A stretch of DNA of 38,715 bases from contig JABHUE010000076.1 in the NCBI GenBank assembly GCA_018672825.1, forward strand, positions 1-38,715, written 5' to 3'. Positions 1 through 13,101 of this stretch are shown one piece after another. Made by a program: the position numbers and the translations under genes. The stretch comes from Pseudomonadota bacterium. GTDB lineage: Bacteria; Pseudomonadota; Gammaproteobacteria; Arenicellales; UBA868. The notes under the pieces are model-generated. The model saw nothing but the letters and a program-made list of their open reading frames with translations, was not told the origin of the DNA and did no database searches. Position 1 is the stretch's first letter. Each line of letters starts with the position of its first letter.

Positions 1-873
1 CCGACTTCAACGTCGTATAAGTTTGCTTGGGGAAGTAACACAGATGCGCCGCCACCAGAGACGTTGTCTGCCAAGCGAGATCTTCTTGTGATGCTGACAC
101 GGCGTACTTTTCATCACACGGAACCGGGAATTAATACACCCGGGCGTAAAGTTGAGTCTGCAAGATTGAGTTTCGTTTCTGAACAGGATCCGGCGAAAAA
201 AAGAGTAAATGCTGCCATGCTCGCAGGTGCTCTTTTTAATCGAGCAACTGATATCTTTACAAGCATTGTTGATCTTGAGAGTAAAGGGATTGCAGTCAAT
301 CAGGATAATAATCTGATGCTCGAATGCAGCGCCTGTTTTGAAGAAGCGCTTGAACTGGGGAAACAAGTGCGTCACCCCAGCGGCCATGAAGGTGTTGATG
401 AACTCTGGGGAGAACCGTTTAAGGTGTTTACGCACTCAATCGCGAATTACTATGACAGTCGCTATGTCAAAATTTCTCAAACAATGCGAGCAATTGACGA
501 TGTTGCCCAAAGAATAGTTGATACATTTGAGTCCGTACCCTGCTTCCACGCAACAGGGGTCACCGTTCGTGACTTTGCACGAGCAGCCCGGGTCGAAACT
601 GAGTTGATGAAGAGTGATCCCGATTTTTTTAAAAACTGGCCGGAATTTGTGACGTTGAAAGAAAAAATAAAAGCTTTTGAGCCTGATTCACAGCAAGGAC
701 TGAGCGCACTTGCTCGGCTACAACTCCAAAAAGGTGCTCGCTTGCTTGCTGAGGGCGCTGATCTTATTTCATATATGGCTGGCGTCCGAGTGCCGATGCC
801 GAAAAGTAAGCGTCATTTTTTACAGTCCCTCGAGCAATTTGATCTGGACTGCCAAGGCGTCGGACTGCGATAG
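1..873 (+). CDS. unrecognised protein, 5' end outside the window
   Basis: The frame is open from base 1 with no stop before the TAG at 871-873, so the gene begins upstream of the window; the TTG at 64 is not needed as a start. About 290 residues are visible. The translation is mostly charged, helix-forming sequence with no signal peptide, membrane segment or nucleotide-binding motif that I can see. Notable local sequences are a histidine pair in TRRTFHHTEPG near the visible N-terminus, a Cys pair in LECSACFEEAL, and a C-terminal helical stretch containing LSALARLQLQKGARLLAEGAD. I do not recognise the family and assign no function. It runs toward the convergent N-formylglutamate amidohydrolase gene, with a 42-bp gap. 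Coding status rests on the long open frame and normal-looking composition. Confidence 0.75.
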   Translation, partial: PTSTSYKFAWGSNTDAPPPETLSAKRDLLVMLTRRTFHHTEPGINTPGRKVESARLSFVSEQDPAKKRVNAAMLAGALFNRATDIFTSIVDLESKGIAVNQDNNLMLECSACFEEALELGKQVRHPSGHEGVDELWGEPFKVFTHSIANYYDSRYVKISQTMRAIDDVAQRIVDTFESVPCFHATGVTVRDFARAARVETELMKSDPDFFKNWPEFVTLKEKIKAFEPDSQQGLSALARLQLQKGARLLAEGADLISYMAGVRVPMPKSKRHFLQSLEQFDLDCQGVGLR

Positions 874-915
874 GGGATTACTTCGCTCTAGTCACATATT
901 CCGAAAAAAATAGCG

Positions 916-1695
916 TTATCTGGGTTGATCGAGCGATAGAGTAAGGTCGAGCAAGATTGGGCTGAGGTGCTGAAAAATTTTATCTGCCCATTTTTTAACA
1001 CCCAAATCTGAATCTATTTGATCTTGCCGGACTTCAATCAAAACACTGGGGACTTCTGCTTTTTCGCCATGAGATTCCACCGTATACCCATAGTTTTCGC
1101 GCGCGTCATAAGGTTCGTTATCGCCTACACAAAGGTCGGTCTCAGACCGAAGACTATTGATTAAGGGTCGACTAATACGCTCATCCTTGGCCCACAGAAT
1201 ACCTATTTCCCAAGGCCGACTTCGGCCACTCATTGACGGTGTAAAACTATGCATCGAAATAACACCAACTCGACTCCGGCGACTCTGCAATCGCTTGATC
1301 TCTCCGTCAATAGCTGCATGATAAGGATTAAAGATCTCCTCGAGTCGACTCTCCTGATCAATCTTTGACAGGTTTTGATTTCCGGGAATCTCGATATCAT
1401 CGCTAATTGGCGTAATCAGCGTTTCATCATACGGTGACCGATTCAAATCAATCGTGAGTCGTGAATAACTCGCTATTATTAGCGTAGACTTCATCAAATC
1501 AGAAAGCGCTATAGCGAGATCCCGACAACCTAGATCGATTGCGATGTGAGTCTCAAGCACCTCACGAGATAAACCAAGCCGTTTTAAATTCTCAGGAATT
1601 TCATTGCCAGCATGATCGCAGACCAATAATACCGGCGTATCGCACGTTTCGTTATAAACCTTAAAAGGCAGTGAGTCGTTTTTTGATAACAACAT
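916..1695 (-). CDS. N-formylglutamate amidohydrolase family protein
   Basis: 259 residues, the usual length for the FGase family (Pfam FGase). The family contains N-formylglutamate deformylases of histidine degradation, which release formate and glutamate, plus many members of unknown substrate. Family-type motifs are VCDHAGNEIP (residues 25-34), HIAIDLG (50-56), SRLTIDLNRSP (78-88) with the Asp/Asn/Arg cluster, ISMHSFTP in the middle, and IEVRQD near the C-terminus; the conserved His, Asp and Glu are candidate metal and catalytic residues. No other hut gene (hutU, hutI, hutF) is nearby, so a role in histidine breakdown is not supported by context. The gene is divergent from the DMT transporter at 1807, across a 111-bp region holding two palindromes. 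Family assignment is firm; the substrate is not. Confidence 0.85.
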   Translation of the reverse strand: MLLSKNDSLPFKVYNETCDTPVLLVCDHAGNEIPENLKRLGLSREVLETHIAIDLGCRDLAIALSDLMKSTLIIASYSRLTIDLNRSPYDETLITPISDDIEIPGNQNLSKIDQESRLEEIFNPYHAAIDGEIKRLQSRRSRVGVISMHSFTPSMSGRSRPWEIGILWAKDERISRPLINSLRSETDLCVGDNEPYDARENYGYTVESHGEKAEVPSVLIEVRQDQIDSDLGVKKWADKIFQHLSPILLDLTLSLDQPR

Positions 1696-1723
1696 TATGT
1701 ATTTTTTTTTAAAAAATTAATCT

Positions 1724-1756
1724 ATTAACTTGGTGGTTAATTGTAAATGATCATTT
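1724..1756. promoter_or_regulatory. two palindromes in the divergent intergenic region
   Basis: Between the divergent amidohydrolase and DMT transporter genes lie an inverted repeat ATTAAC-N6-GTTAAT (1724-1741) and a perfect 12-bp palindrome AAATGATCATTT (1745-1756). Both sit where promoters of the two genes should overlap, next to an A/T tract at about 1700-1718. They look like operator sites, but no regulator gene is adjacent and the protein that binds them is unknown. Confidence 0.35.
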
Positions 1757-1806
1757 GATCGACAGAACCGTCCATCATAGTCAACGCACTTCGGGAAATC
1801 ACTGAT

Positions 1807-2706
1807 TTGTCTTCTCATGTAAAAAACTATTCGCTTCTTCTTCTCCTAGCGGTTCTGTGGAGCGGATCATTTGCCTTCATTAAAATTGGGGTGGAATCTG
1901 TTGGCCCTCTGACACTGACTTGGGCGCGACTCAGCATTGCGGCACTTTTATTGATGATGTGGCTGAAACTTAACTCGATACGACTCCCTCGGAATCTCGG
2001 ATACTGGAAAATATGCGCCTTCATTGGTCTTATTGGGAATGCACTCCCTTTCAGCCTAATTAGTTGGGGTGAAACTCGGATTGACAGCGGTTTGACGGCT
2101 GTGCTGATGGGCGTCATGCCAATAACCACTGCCGTCCTGGCGCATATTTTTATCAAAGATGAGCCTTTCACCGCCCGAACGGGACTGGGCATTATTGTTG
2201 GATTTGGAAGTGTCGCGGTTCTTGTTGGGCCTGCCGCCTTTGAGGGTTTAAACGGACCCTTGGTTGCCCAACTCGCCGTGGTATTAAGCGCGATTTGTTA
2301 TGGGGCGTCTACCACGTTCACGCGCTTTTTCTCGGGTCATTGGACCGGAAAGCAAATTGCCGGCGGCACTATGATTTGCGCATGCTTATGGATGACGCCG
2401 GTCACATTCCTAATTGAAAACCCCTTGACTCAATCGATCACCGCTAGTGGTTGGCTGGCGATTGCATATCTTGGCGTCGGACCCACAGCGATCGCGATGC
2501 TCATTTTCTTTCACTTGATTTCACAACTCGGCGCAAACCGCTTTGCTCAAGTGAATTACATCGTTCCTGTGCTCGGCGCCCTTTGGGGAGTGCTTTTTTT
2601 AAACGAGATGTTCTCATGGAAGTTGATCACCGCGCTAACCTTGGTAGTGATCTCTATCAACATTGTCCGACCTCGAAAGAACCTAACACGGGCTTTAAAA
2701 ACTTAA
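1807..2706 (+). CDS. DMT-superfamily (EamA) inner-membrane transporter
   Basis: 299 residues, almost wholly hydrophobic with about ten predicted transmembrane helices in two EamA repeats, the usual architecture of drug/metabolite exporters of the RhaT/YdcZ/PecM kind. It opens with LLLLAVLWSGSFAFIKIGVE, a typical first EamA helix, and the second repeat starts near QLAVVLSAICYGASTTFTRF. The substrate cannot be read from sequence. No ATG lies upstream in frame after the stop at 1756-1758, so a TTG start at 1807 is chosen, with a GGGAAA purine tract eight bases upstream as a plausible ribosome binding site. The gene is divergent from the amidohydrolase and its stop codon overlaps the convergent acnA stop by four bases. 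Confidence 0.85.
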   Translation: MSSHVKNYSLLLLLAVLWSGSFAFIKIGVESVGPLTLTWARLSIAALLLMMWLKLNSIRLPRNLGYWKICAFIGLIGNALPFSLISWGETRIDSGLTAVLMGVMPITTAVLAHIFIKDEPFTARTGLGIIVGFGSVAVLVGPAAFEGLNGPLVAQLAVVLSAICYGASTTFTRFFSGHWTGKQIAGGTMICACLWMTPVTFLIENPLTQSITASGWLAIAYLGVGPTAIAMLIFFHLISQLGANRFAQVNYIVPVLGALWGVLFLNEMFSWKLITALTLVVISINIVRPRKNLTRALKT

Positions 2707-5384
2707 TCGGCTAACTGTCTTACCATGAACGGGAGTATCCCGCCATTAATGTAGTACTCCCACTCTTTGGGGGTATCAATCCTGACTCGAGCATTAAATG
2801 ACTCCGTGTCACCACTCGGACGTGTCAGGCAAACTTTAACGTGTTGATCACCGACACTCGGCTGATCGATATTGATTATTTCCTCACCGGTAATTGCAAG
2901 AGTCTTCGCATTCTGCCCGTCGAGAAATTGCAGCGGCAGCACGCCCATTCCGACAAGATTAGACCGATGAATCCGCTCAAAACTCTCAACCAGTACTGAC
3001 CTTACACCTAGCAAAGCAGCGCCTTTTGCCGCCCAATCCCTGGATGAACCCGTGCCGTATTCCTTACCCCCAACAACAACTAACGGCGTCTCCTGTTCGG
3101 CGTAACCCATCGCGGCATCATAAATTGTCATTTGCTCACGACCGGGATGCAATAACGTCCAGCCACCCTCAACACCCGGCACCATTAAATTTCGCAGGCG
3201 AATATTCGCGAATGTCCCACGCATCATGACCTCATGATTCCCGCGACGGGATCCATAAGAGTTGAAATCCTTAATCCCGACCTCTCGATCCGACAGATAC
3301 CGTCCTGCCGGACTATCTACCGCAATGGCGCCAGCGGGAGAGATGTGATCCGTTGTAATGCTATCTCCCAAGACCGCGAGTATTCTCGCCTCCGAAATTT
3401 CGGGTATTCCCGGTGGCGTTCGACTCATCTGATCAAAGTACGGCGGTCTGCGCACATAAGTGGAGTCGTTATCCCAGTGAAACTGCGCACCCTCAGTCAC
3501 GGGAACCTCTTTCCAGAGGCTGTCCCCTGCAAATACGTCGGCATATCGGGCTTTGAACATTTCTCGTGTGACGTGGCTATTGATAGTCCGATTGACCTCC
3601 CCGGTATCAGGCCAAATATCCTGCAACATCACCGGGAGGCCTTCACGATCTAATCCAATAGGCTCGGAGGAGAAGTCGATATCCGTAGTGCCCGCGAGCG
3701 CGTAAGCCACAACAAGCGGGGGAGATGCTAGGAAGTTCATTCGGACATCTGAATGGACTCGACCCTCAAAATTCCTGTTCCCCGATAGGACCGACGAAAC
3801 AACCAGGTCTTTATCTTTTATCGCGCCCGAGACCGCCTCGGGCAAAGGCCCAGAGTTTCCAATGCAGGTTGTGCAGCCGTAGCCCACAACTGCGAACCCG
3901 ATACTCTCAAGATCATCGAGCAAATCAGCATCCCGCAAATAGTCAGTCACGACCTGAGAACCAGGTGCGAGAGAGGTTTTAACCCATGGCTTGACCGTCA
4001 TACCTCGTTGTCGAGCATTCTGCGCAAGCAATCCCGCCGCCATGATGACTCCAGGATTAGACGTATTCGTGCAGCTGGTAATTGCGGCAATCACAACCGA
4101 TAGGTCTGACAATTCTTCGTCCCGATCATTTATTGAGATGATTGCAGACTCCTTCTCTTTGCCTTGACGGACCTCTGTCAGGGCTGAGCGGATTTCATGC
4201 TTGGCATCCGATAATGCAATCCGATCTTGGGGGCGCTTTGGTCCCGCAATACTTGCGACTACAGAGTCTAGGTTAAGCGTGATGACATTATTAAAGTCAG
4301 CCTTTGGGGTTTCGTCATCCCGAAACATGCCTTGCCGACGAGTGTATGCCTCCACCAGATCGATCTCGTCTTGAGAGCGGCCAGTCAATTTAAGATAATT
4401 TAGAGCCTCCTGATCGACTGGGAAGAATCCGCAGGTCGCGCCATACTCGGGTGCCATGTTCGCAATAGTGGCCTTATCAGCGAGAGAGAGATGATCAAGC
4501 CCATCACCAAAAAACTCTACAAATTTTCCGACAACGCCAGCCTCTCTGAGAATTTCTACCACGGTCAGAACCAGATCAGTGGCTGTAGTGCCCTCGGGTA
4601 GTTGACCCTTCAATTCAAAACCGACCACCTCAGGAATTAGCATGGTGACTGCTTGTCCGAGCATCGCAGCTTCTGCTTCAATCCCTCCAACACCCCAACC
4701 CAGAACGCCAAGGCCATTAATCATCGTGGTGTGGGAATCAGTTCCTACAACCGTATCAGGATAAGCAATCAATTTATCATCTTGCTCGCGACTGAACACG
4801 ACGCTCGCAAGAAACTCAACATTTACCTGATGCACAATACCTGTTGATGGTGGCACCACTTGAAAGTCGCTAAACGCAGATTGCCCCCATCGCAAAAACG
4901 CGTACCGTTCAGCGTTCCTGGAATACTCTAGCGCTGAATTTTTTTGTAATGCCGCGGGATCACCAAAATGGTCCACCATAACCGAGTGATCGATGACCAA
5001 ATCAGCCGGCGACAACGGATTAACCTTCGAAGAATCACCCCCAAGCTCGGCAACCGCCTCTCGCATCGCGGCAAGGTCAACTACCGCCGGCACGCCCGTA
5101 AAATCCTGCATGAGCACTCGAGCCGGGCTAAACGCTATCTCTGTTGACTGGAGGGATTCAGGAGTCCAGCTTGCAAGCACCTCGACGTCGTCCGAGGTCA
5201 CGCTTATACCATCCTCTGTCCGAAGTAAATTCTCAAGCAGGATCTTTAGGGTAATAGGCATCCGGTTAAGATCAAAGCGCTCGCTAAGCAGATCAAGCGC
5301 ATGAATCTCATAGTTTTTTTCATTGACCTCTAGGGTCGTCTTTGTGCCAAAAGTGTTTTTAACTGACAACGGCGAATTCTCCAT
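2703..5384 (-). CDS. acnA: aconitate hydratase A
   Basis: 893 residues, matching the length of the AcnA/IRP1 class. It interconverts citrate and isocitrate in the TCA and glyoxylate cycles using a [4Fe-4S] cluster. The three cluster cysteines are visible: Cys438 in ITSCTNTSNPGV and Cys504/Cys507 in GYGCTTCIGNSGP. Other AcnA signatures are GTDSHTTMINGLGVLGWGVGG (residues 214-234) and the swivelling domain with GDSITTDHISPAGAI, YGSRRGNHEVMMRGTFANIR and GKEYGTGSSRDWAAKG. The start at 5384 gives the standard short N-terminal extension. It lies 81 bp downstream of ligA on the same strand and may be transcribed separately. It is intact and very likely functional. Confidence 0.97.
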   Translation of the reverse strand: MENSPLSVKNTFGTKTTLEVNEKNYEIHALDLLSERFDLNRMPITLKILLENLLRTEDGISVTSDDVEVLASWTPESLQSTEIAFSPARVLMQDFTGVPAVVDLAAMREAVAELGGDSSKVNPLSPADLVIDHSVMVDHFGDPAALQKNSALEYSRNAERYAFLRWGQSAFSDFQVVPPSTGIVHQVNVEFLASVVFSREQDDKLIAYPDTVVGTDSHTTMINGLGVLGWGVGGIEAEAAMLGQAVTMLIPEVVGFELKGQLPEGTTATDLVLTVVEILREAGVVGKFVEFFGDGLDHLSLADKATIANMAPEYGATCGFFPVDQEALNYLKLTGRSQDEIDLVEAYTRRQGMFRDDETPKADFNNVITLNLDSVVASIAGPKRPQDRIALSDAKHEIRSALTEVRQGKEKESAIISINDRDEELSDLSVVIAAITSCTNTSNPGVIMAAGLLAQNARQRGMTVKPWVKTSLAPGSQVVTDYLRDADLLDDLESIGFAVVGYGCTTCIGNSGPLPEAVSGAIKDKDLVVSSVLSGNRNFEGRVHSDVRMNFLASPPLVVAYALAGTTDIDFSSEPIGLDREGLPVMLQDIWPDTGEVNRTINSHVTREMFKARYADVFAGDSLWKEVPVTEGAQFHWDNDSTYVRRPPYFDQMSRTPPGIPEISEARILAVLGDSITTDHISPAGAIAVDSPAGRYLSDREVGIKDFNSYGSRRGNHEVMMRGTFANIRLRNLMVPGVEGGWTLLHPGREQMTIYDAAMGYAEQETPLVVVGGKEYGTGSSRDWAAKGAALLGVRSVLVESFERIHRSNLVGMGVLPLQFLDGQNAKTLAITGEEIINIDQPSVGDQHVKVCLTRPSGDTESFNARVRIDTPKEWEYYINGGILPFMVRQLAD

Positions 5385-5465
5385 TTACGAAAGTGTTTTT
5401 TACTCTTAACGATTTTATCAAAATAACCTGTACGCTCTATGGAACAATTGGCGGTAGTTTAAAAA

Positions 5466-8692
<3,227 letters not shown>

Positions 8693-8694
8693 GA

Positions 8695-11600
8695 TTAGAT
8701 TGCCGCCAACTTCACCGCCTCATCGATGTCGACCGAGACAATAGACGAAACACCGGGTTCCCCCATCGTAACACCCAGTAAAACATCTGCGGATTCCATC
8801 GTAATCTTGTTGTGGGTAATAACGATTAACTGGGACACTTCGGCGAGAGATCTCAACGTTTTGCAATAACGCTCAACGTTACGATCATCAAGGGGAGCAT
8901 CAACTTCATCGAGGATACAGAACGGTGCGGGATTTAAACGAAAGAGTGAGAACAGCAAGGCAACCGCCGTCAATGCTTTCTCACCTCCCGACAACAGCTG
9001 AATCGTACTGTTGCGCTTGCCTGGCGGCCGTGCCATTACGGTCACTCCAGCGGTTAAAAGATCTTCCTCGGTCAGTTCCAATACGGCACTCCCGCCACCG
9101 AACAGGCTTGGGAAAAAATCGGTAAATCCGTTGTTGAGTTCGTCAAATGTCGCCTTGAAACGCTCTTTGGTCTCACGATCTATCTTCCGAATAACGCCCG
9201 ACAGCGTCTCCAGCGCTTCCACCAAATCAGCATGCTGCGCATCTAAATACTCTTTCCGTTCGGCTTGCTCTTCATATTCCTCGATAGCGACCAAATTGAC
9301 AGGGCCAATATTCGATATTTTCTGTGCAAGTTTCTCGGATTGCTCATACCAATCGGCTTCGTTTGCCGTATCCGGTAATCCAGAGATTAATTCGTCAAGA
9401 TTATATTTATCGACACTCGCCTGTTCAGAGAGTGTCTCGAGACGAACAGCAACTTCTTGTCCCTTGAGCTTCTCATCTTGAAGAAGATCTCGAGCGACAG
9501 CAACCTCCTGCTCACGCTCAGACAAAGACGAGTGAAGATCTCGAATTTGGGTCTCGATGGAAGAATGATCGTGCCTGCCGACAGCGAGCGCCGTTTCGGC
9601 CTCTGTTTTCTGCTTAAGCAACATCTGCAGGCGCTCTCCCAATGCGATATCTGGTTGATCGCCTGATTGGATAAGCCGCTCGAGTTCATCATAACGCCGC
9701 TTCATGCGCTCACTCTGAGCATTAAGACGTTGGAGGCTGGCCTGATGGGATTCAAGAGAGGCCTGGCTGTGCTGCAAAGCTAATTCAATTTGATGCCGAT
9801 CATCGCGAGCCTGCTGAACCGCGAGTCGAGCCTGTGAAAGATTTTGACTCAAATTATCTTTCTCACCCAGAAAGGCGTTTCGCTGCCGCTCGAGTTCGCC
9901 GCTCTCGTCTTCTGCAATCGCAAAATGACGTCGTGCATCACTAAGATCTGCCCCGGTCTTACTCAATTCAGAAAGTATTTCGTTGGTCTCTAGCTGCATT
10001 TGTTGACGACGCGCTTCGATCTGGTCAAATCGAGCCTGCTTGTCTGAAAGAGCTTGTCTTAGGGATTGAAAGGCTTCCCTAACTTTTAATGTATCCACCT
10101 GAAACAACTCCTGTTGTGCTTCAAGTGTCTTGAGATCATTTCTGAGCTGATCGACTTCACGTTCATGTTCAGCTACTTGTCGCACTTTTTGAGGCACTTC
10201 ATTCTGAAGTCGTGTCATCTCCTCCTCGCGCTGCAGCAAGCCCTCCGAAGCCCCTTTCTCGCCGGCCACTTGAGCCCAGTTTTTCCCGATCAAAACCCCT
10301 GAGCGGGTCACAATGCTTTCCGATGGGGCCAGTCCAGAACGACGCGCTAGCGCCTCTTCTAGAGTTTCCGCGGTATAAATGCCCTGCAGAAACGGTAAAA
10401 GATCATAACGATCACATTCAACGTGAGACAAAAGTTCTCCAACTTCGGCGACATGGCGATCAGAACTTGATTCGATCAGAAATAAACTTTGTGCTGGCAG
10501 ATCAGACTCGTCCACGAGCGAACCCTTGAGATCACTCACACCAAGCCCCGTTACGCGTTGACCCAGGACTGCATCCGCTGCCCTCTCCCATCCACTATTA
10601 ACCCGAACTTCGCTTGCCAAGACAGAAGCATGTGCTAAACCTCGACGCTTCAACCAGTGTTCATAATCCTGATTTCGATCTCGCGAATCGGTCTGAAGAT
10701 CTAATAATGACTGGAGACGGCTACGCGCCGCAACCATAACCTGTCGATCCTGATCGAGTATCTGAGCCTTGGATTCGAGATCTTCTCGTTCTGAGCTAAT
10801 GTTTCGAATTGCCTCGTCTAAACGCTCTTCGGACTCCTTCAGCTCAACACTTTTTGCCTCAGAATCCGCTCGGGCCTTCTCAATTTCCAGCGTTTCTTCT
10901 TCTTGCAATAATGAAGTGACTTCCTCGTCAAGTCGCGCAAGTCGCTCCTGAGCCTTAGCATCCACGGCCTCGAGCTGTTCGATTCGCGTTTTTTGAACTT
11001 CCTGATCCTTGAAAGGCGTGCTGACTCGTTGGGAAAAATCTCCCCAACGATGTTGCCAATTCTCAAATTTCTCTTCCCATTCGCTTTGATCCCTAATGGC
11101 GTGATCAAGAATCCCACTTTGCTGCATGCGCTCCGACGTCAAGCGGGAAACCTCGTTCTCTAGCTCGGATATCTTTTGCTCGTCATGGAGGTGCTCAGAC
11201 CCCAATTCACCAACTGTAATCTCGAGCCGTTCAAACTCCGCGCGCTGTTGTTCACCCGTCTCTTTCGCATGCTCAATCGCCTGCTCAACTGAAGCCACCT
11301 CTGCTCCGGCAGCATAGAAAGCGGCTTGAAGATCATTCACCCGCTGTTGCACACTCAACTCATCAGATCGAAGTGCTTCTATCCGACTTTCAAGAGTCCG
11401 TTGTTGAACGAGATACCCTTCCACCACCGTTTGTGCGCGCGATGTATCCCCAGACTGTTTTTCTACAAGTTTTTTTTGATTGAGATATCTCAGGGCCATT
11501 AACTGTCCATTAGTTTCTCTCTCTTCCTCTTTCAGCTTCGTATATCGACGGGCGGCCTGGGACTGTCTCTGCAATCTTCGAAGCTGTAAATCAAGCTCTT

Positions 11601-12195
11601 TTCGAATGTCATTTACCCGGTCCAGATTCTCATGAGTGTGGCGCATCCGGGTCTCCGTTTCGCGCCGACGATCCTTGTAGTGAGAAATACCCGCAGCCTC
11701 CTCGACAAAACTTCTAAGGTCTTCAGGTCTTGCTTCAACAATTCGACTAACCATGCCTTGCTCGATGATGGAGTAGGATCGATGCCCTAATCCCGTGCCA
11801 CGAAACAAGTCTGTAATGTCTCGGCGCCGACACGACGCCTTATTGAGCGAATATTCGGAAGTACCGTCTCGAGATAACGTGCGTCTTACTGAGATCTCGC
11901 TGAATCGGGCATAGGCCTGGGCGCTTTTCCCATCTGTATTATCAAATACGAGCTCAACCGAAGCCTTACCCACAGGTTTACGCGCTTCTGAACCATTAAA
12001 GATTACATCGGCCATACTATCGCCGCGAAGTTTACGGGCTGAACTCTCGCCCATAACCCATCGAACAGCATCGATTACATTAGATTTTCCGCAGCCATTT
12101 GGACCAATTATCCCTGTCAGATCAGCCGGAATCGTGATTGTCGTGGAATCAACAAAAGACTTAAATCCTGAAACGTTAATTTTTTTTAGGCGCAT
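8695..12195 (-). CDS. smc: chromosome segregation protein SMC
   Basis: 1166 residues, the normal SMC length. SMC dimers are ATP-driven chromosome condensers. The head halves are complete: Walker A GPNGCGKSN (31-39), the signature LSGGEKAL (about 1068) and Walker B FCILDEVDAPLDD (about 1092-1104). Two long coiled coils rich in Glu, Gln, Arg and Leu flank a hinge around residues 510-640 (ASVLASEVRVNSGWERAADA to VLIGKNWAQVAGE). It is the first gene of the smc-zipA-ligA cluster. Gammaproteobacteria carry either MukBEF or SMC-ScpAB, so this organism should use the latter; scpA and scpB are not in this window. Confidence 0.97.
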   Translation of the reverse strand: MRLKKINVSGFKSFVDSTTITIPADLTGIIGPNGCGKSNVIDAVRWVMGESSARKLRGDSMADVIFNGSEARKPVGKASVELVFDNTDGKSAQAYARFSEISVRRTLSRDGTSEYSLNKASCRRRDITDLFRGTGLGHRSYSIIEQGMVSRIVEARPEDLRSFVEEAAGISHYKDRRRETETRMRHTHENLDRVNDIRKELDLQLRRLQRQSQAARRYTKLKEEERETNGQLMALRYLNQKKLVEKQSGDTSRAQTVVEGYLVQQRTLESRIEALRSDELSVQQRVNDLQAAFYAAGAEVASVEQAIEHAKETGEQQRAEFERLEITVGELGSEHLHDEQKISELENEVSRLTSERMQQSGILDHAIRDQSEWEEKFENWQHRWGDFSQRVSTPFKDQEVQKTRIEQLEAVDAKAQERLARLDEEVTSLLQEEETLEIEKARADSEAKSVELKESEERLDEAIRNISSEREDLESKAQILDQDRQVMVAARSRLQSLLDLQTDSRDRNQDYEHWLKRRGLAHASVLASEVRVNSGWERAADAVLGQRVTGLGVSDLKGSLVDESDLPAQSLFLIESSSDRHVAEVGELLSHVECDRYDLLPFLQGIYTAETLEEALARRSGLAPSESIVTRSGVLIGKNWAQVAGEKGASEGLLQREEEMTRLQNEVPQKVRQVAEHEREVDQLRNDLKTLEAQQELFQVDTLKVREAFQSLRQALSDKQARFDQIEARRQQMQLETNEILSELSKTGADLSDARRHFAIAEDESGELERQRNAFLGEKDNLSQNLSQARLAVQQARDDRHQIELALQHSQASLESHQASLQRLNAQSERMKRRYDELERLIQSGDQPDIALGERLQMLLKQKTEAETALAVGRHDHSSIETQIRDLHSSLSEREQEVAVARDLLQDEKLKGQEVAVRLETLSEQASVDKYNLDELISGLPDTANEADWYEQSEKLAQKISNIGPVNLVAIEEYEEQAERKEYLDAQHADLVEALETLSGVIRKIDRETKERFKATFDELNNGFTDFFPSLFGGGSAVLELTEEDLLTAGVTVMARPPGKRNSTIQLLSGGEKALTAVALLFSLFRLNPAPFCILDEVDAPLDDRNVERYCKTLRSLAEVSQLIVITHNKITMESADVLLGVTMGEPGVSSIVSVDIDEAVKLAAI

Positions 12196-12363
12196 TAAGA
12201 AGAAATTAGCAACAAGTGAACGAGCTGATAGTCGGCGTTCCTTCCGCTCTTTTTCCCGATCCTGAAGATAGAAACGCGAAAAAAAACATGGATGAGAAAG
12301 CCGTTTAAACTGACGTGGATTATATCGGAACTGACGCGGTTGTAGGCCCCCGAATAACGCTAA

Positions 12364-12990
12364 CTACGATTCAACAGGAGTCGTCGCCCGAATCGATTCC
12401 CGCTGAGCGAACTGTTCGAACCACTCAGTTAAGTGCTCGTGATGACGACGCCAATCATGATCCGCAAAGCGAAAATCGAGGTAGTCGAGCGCACAGGCTA
12501 CGCTGATTGTTCCAATATCCGAAGTTTGATTCAAGGTTTGATATCGTTCTTCAAGCCAATTTAAGCTACGAGCAATTGCAGCGACCTGACGATCTGACCA
12601 TTCACCCCAACGACGATCTTCCGGTCGGCGAGAATTTTCGATAAACGCCAAAACAGCAGCATCCATCATTCCATCTGCGAGAGACTGCAATTGGGTAGCC
12701 GTTATCCGACTTTCCGCATCAATCGGGAACATTTTTGGCCCGGAATGCAGATTGTCCAGAAACTCACAAATTACCGAAGAGTCAAATATCTCAACCCCTT
12801 GTGAGGAAATCAAAGTGGGTACTTTTCCAATTGGGTTTCGAGCCGGAAGATCCGTTTTCGGATCCCACGGATTAGTCGGCACAGTCTCAACCCGATCAGA
12901 TAATCCTGTTTCGATTAGCACAATGCTCACCTTTCGAACAAAAGGTGAAGTTGCGGAATAAAGTAGTTTCATTTTCATTAATCGATGCAT
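12364..12990 (-). CDS. glutathione S-transferase family protein
   Basis: 208 residues, the usual GST size. The N-terminal thioredoxin-like domain has KLLYSATSPFVRKVSIVLIE at the start, the cis-proline region IGKVPTL and the glutathione-contacting IFDSSVICEFLD (Glu/Asp-Ser-x-x-I-x-x-Y/F type). The C-terminal part is all-helical. The S-P-F-V-R pattern resembles the bacterial YibF-like GST group, many of which lack well-defined substrates. The frame starts MHRLMKMKLLYS; the third Met (12972) would give the family-typical start, and neither has a strong ribosome binding site. It lies between smc (minus) and dksA (plus) and is divergent from dksA. The specific reaction is unknown. Confidence 0.85.
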   Translation of the reverse strand: MHRLMKMKLLYSATSPFVRKVSIVLIETGLSDRVETVPTNPWDPKTDLPARNPIGKVPTLISSQGVEIFDSSVICEFLDNLHSGPKMFPIDAESRITATQLQSLADGMMDAAVLAFIENSRRPEDRRWGEWSDRQVAAIARSLNWLEERYQTLNQTSDIGTISVACALDYLDFRFADHDWRRHHEHLTEWFEQFAQRESIRATTPVES

Positions 12991-13101
12991 GATTGGGGGT
13001 TTAGCTCACCCGTTGCACTGAGACCATTAAACTGGTAGATTGCGCCGCCTCAAAAAAGTATCCAGATTGTCACCAAAAATCACTTTATCGAGTTTAACCC
13101 A

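Noticed and set aside
7-435. 142-codon minus-strand frame at the left edge
   Set aside because: Shadow of the plus-strand partial gene; no recognisable features.
10212-10529. 105-codon plus-strand frame within smc
   Set aside because: Antisense to the SMC coiled coil and hinge; explained by codon bias of smc.
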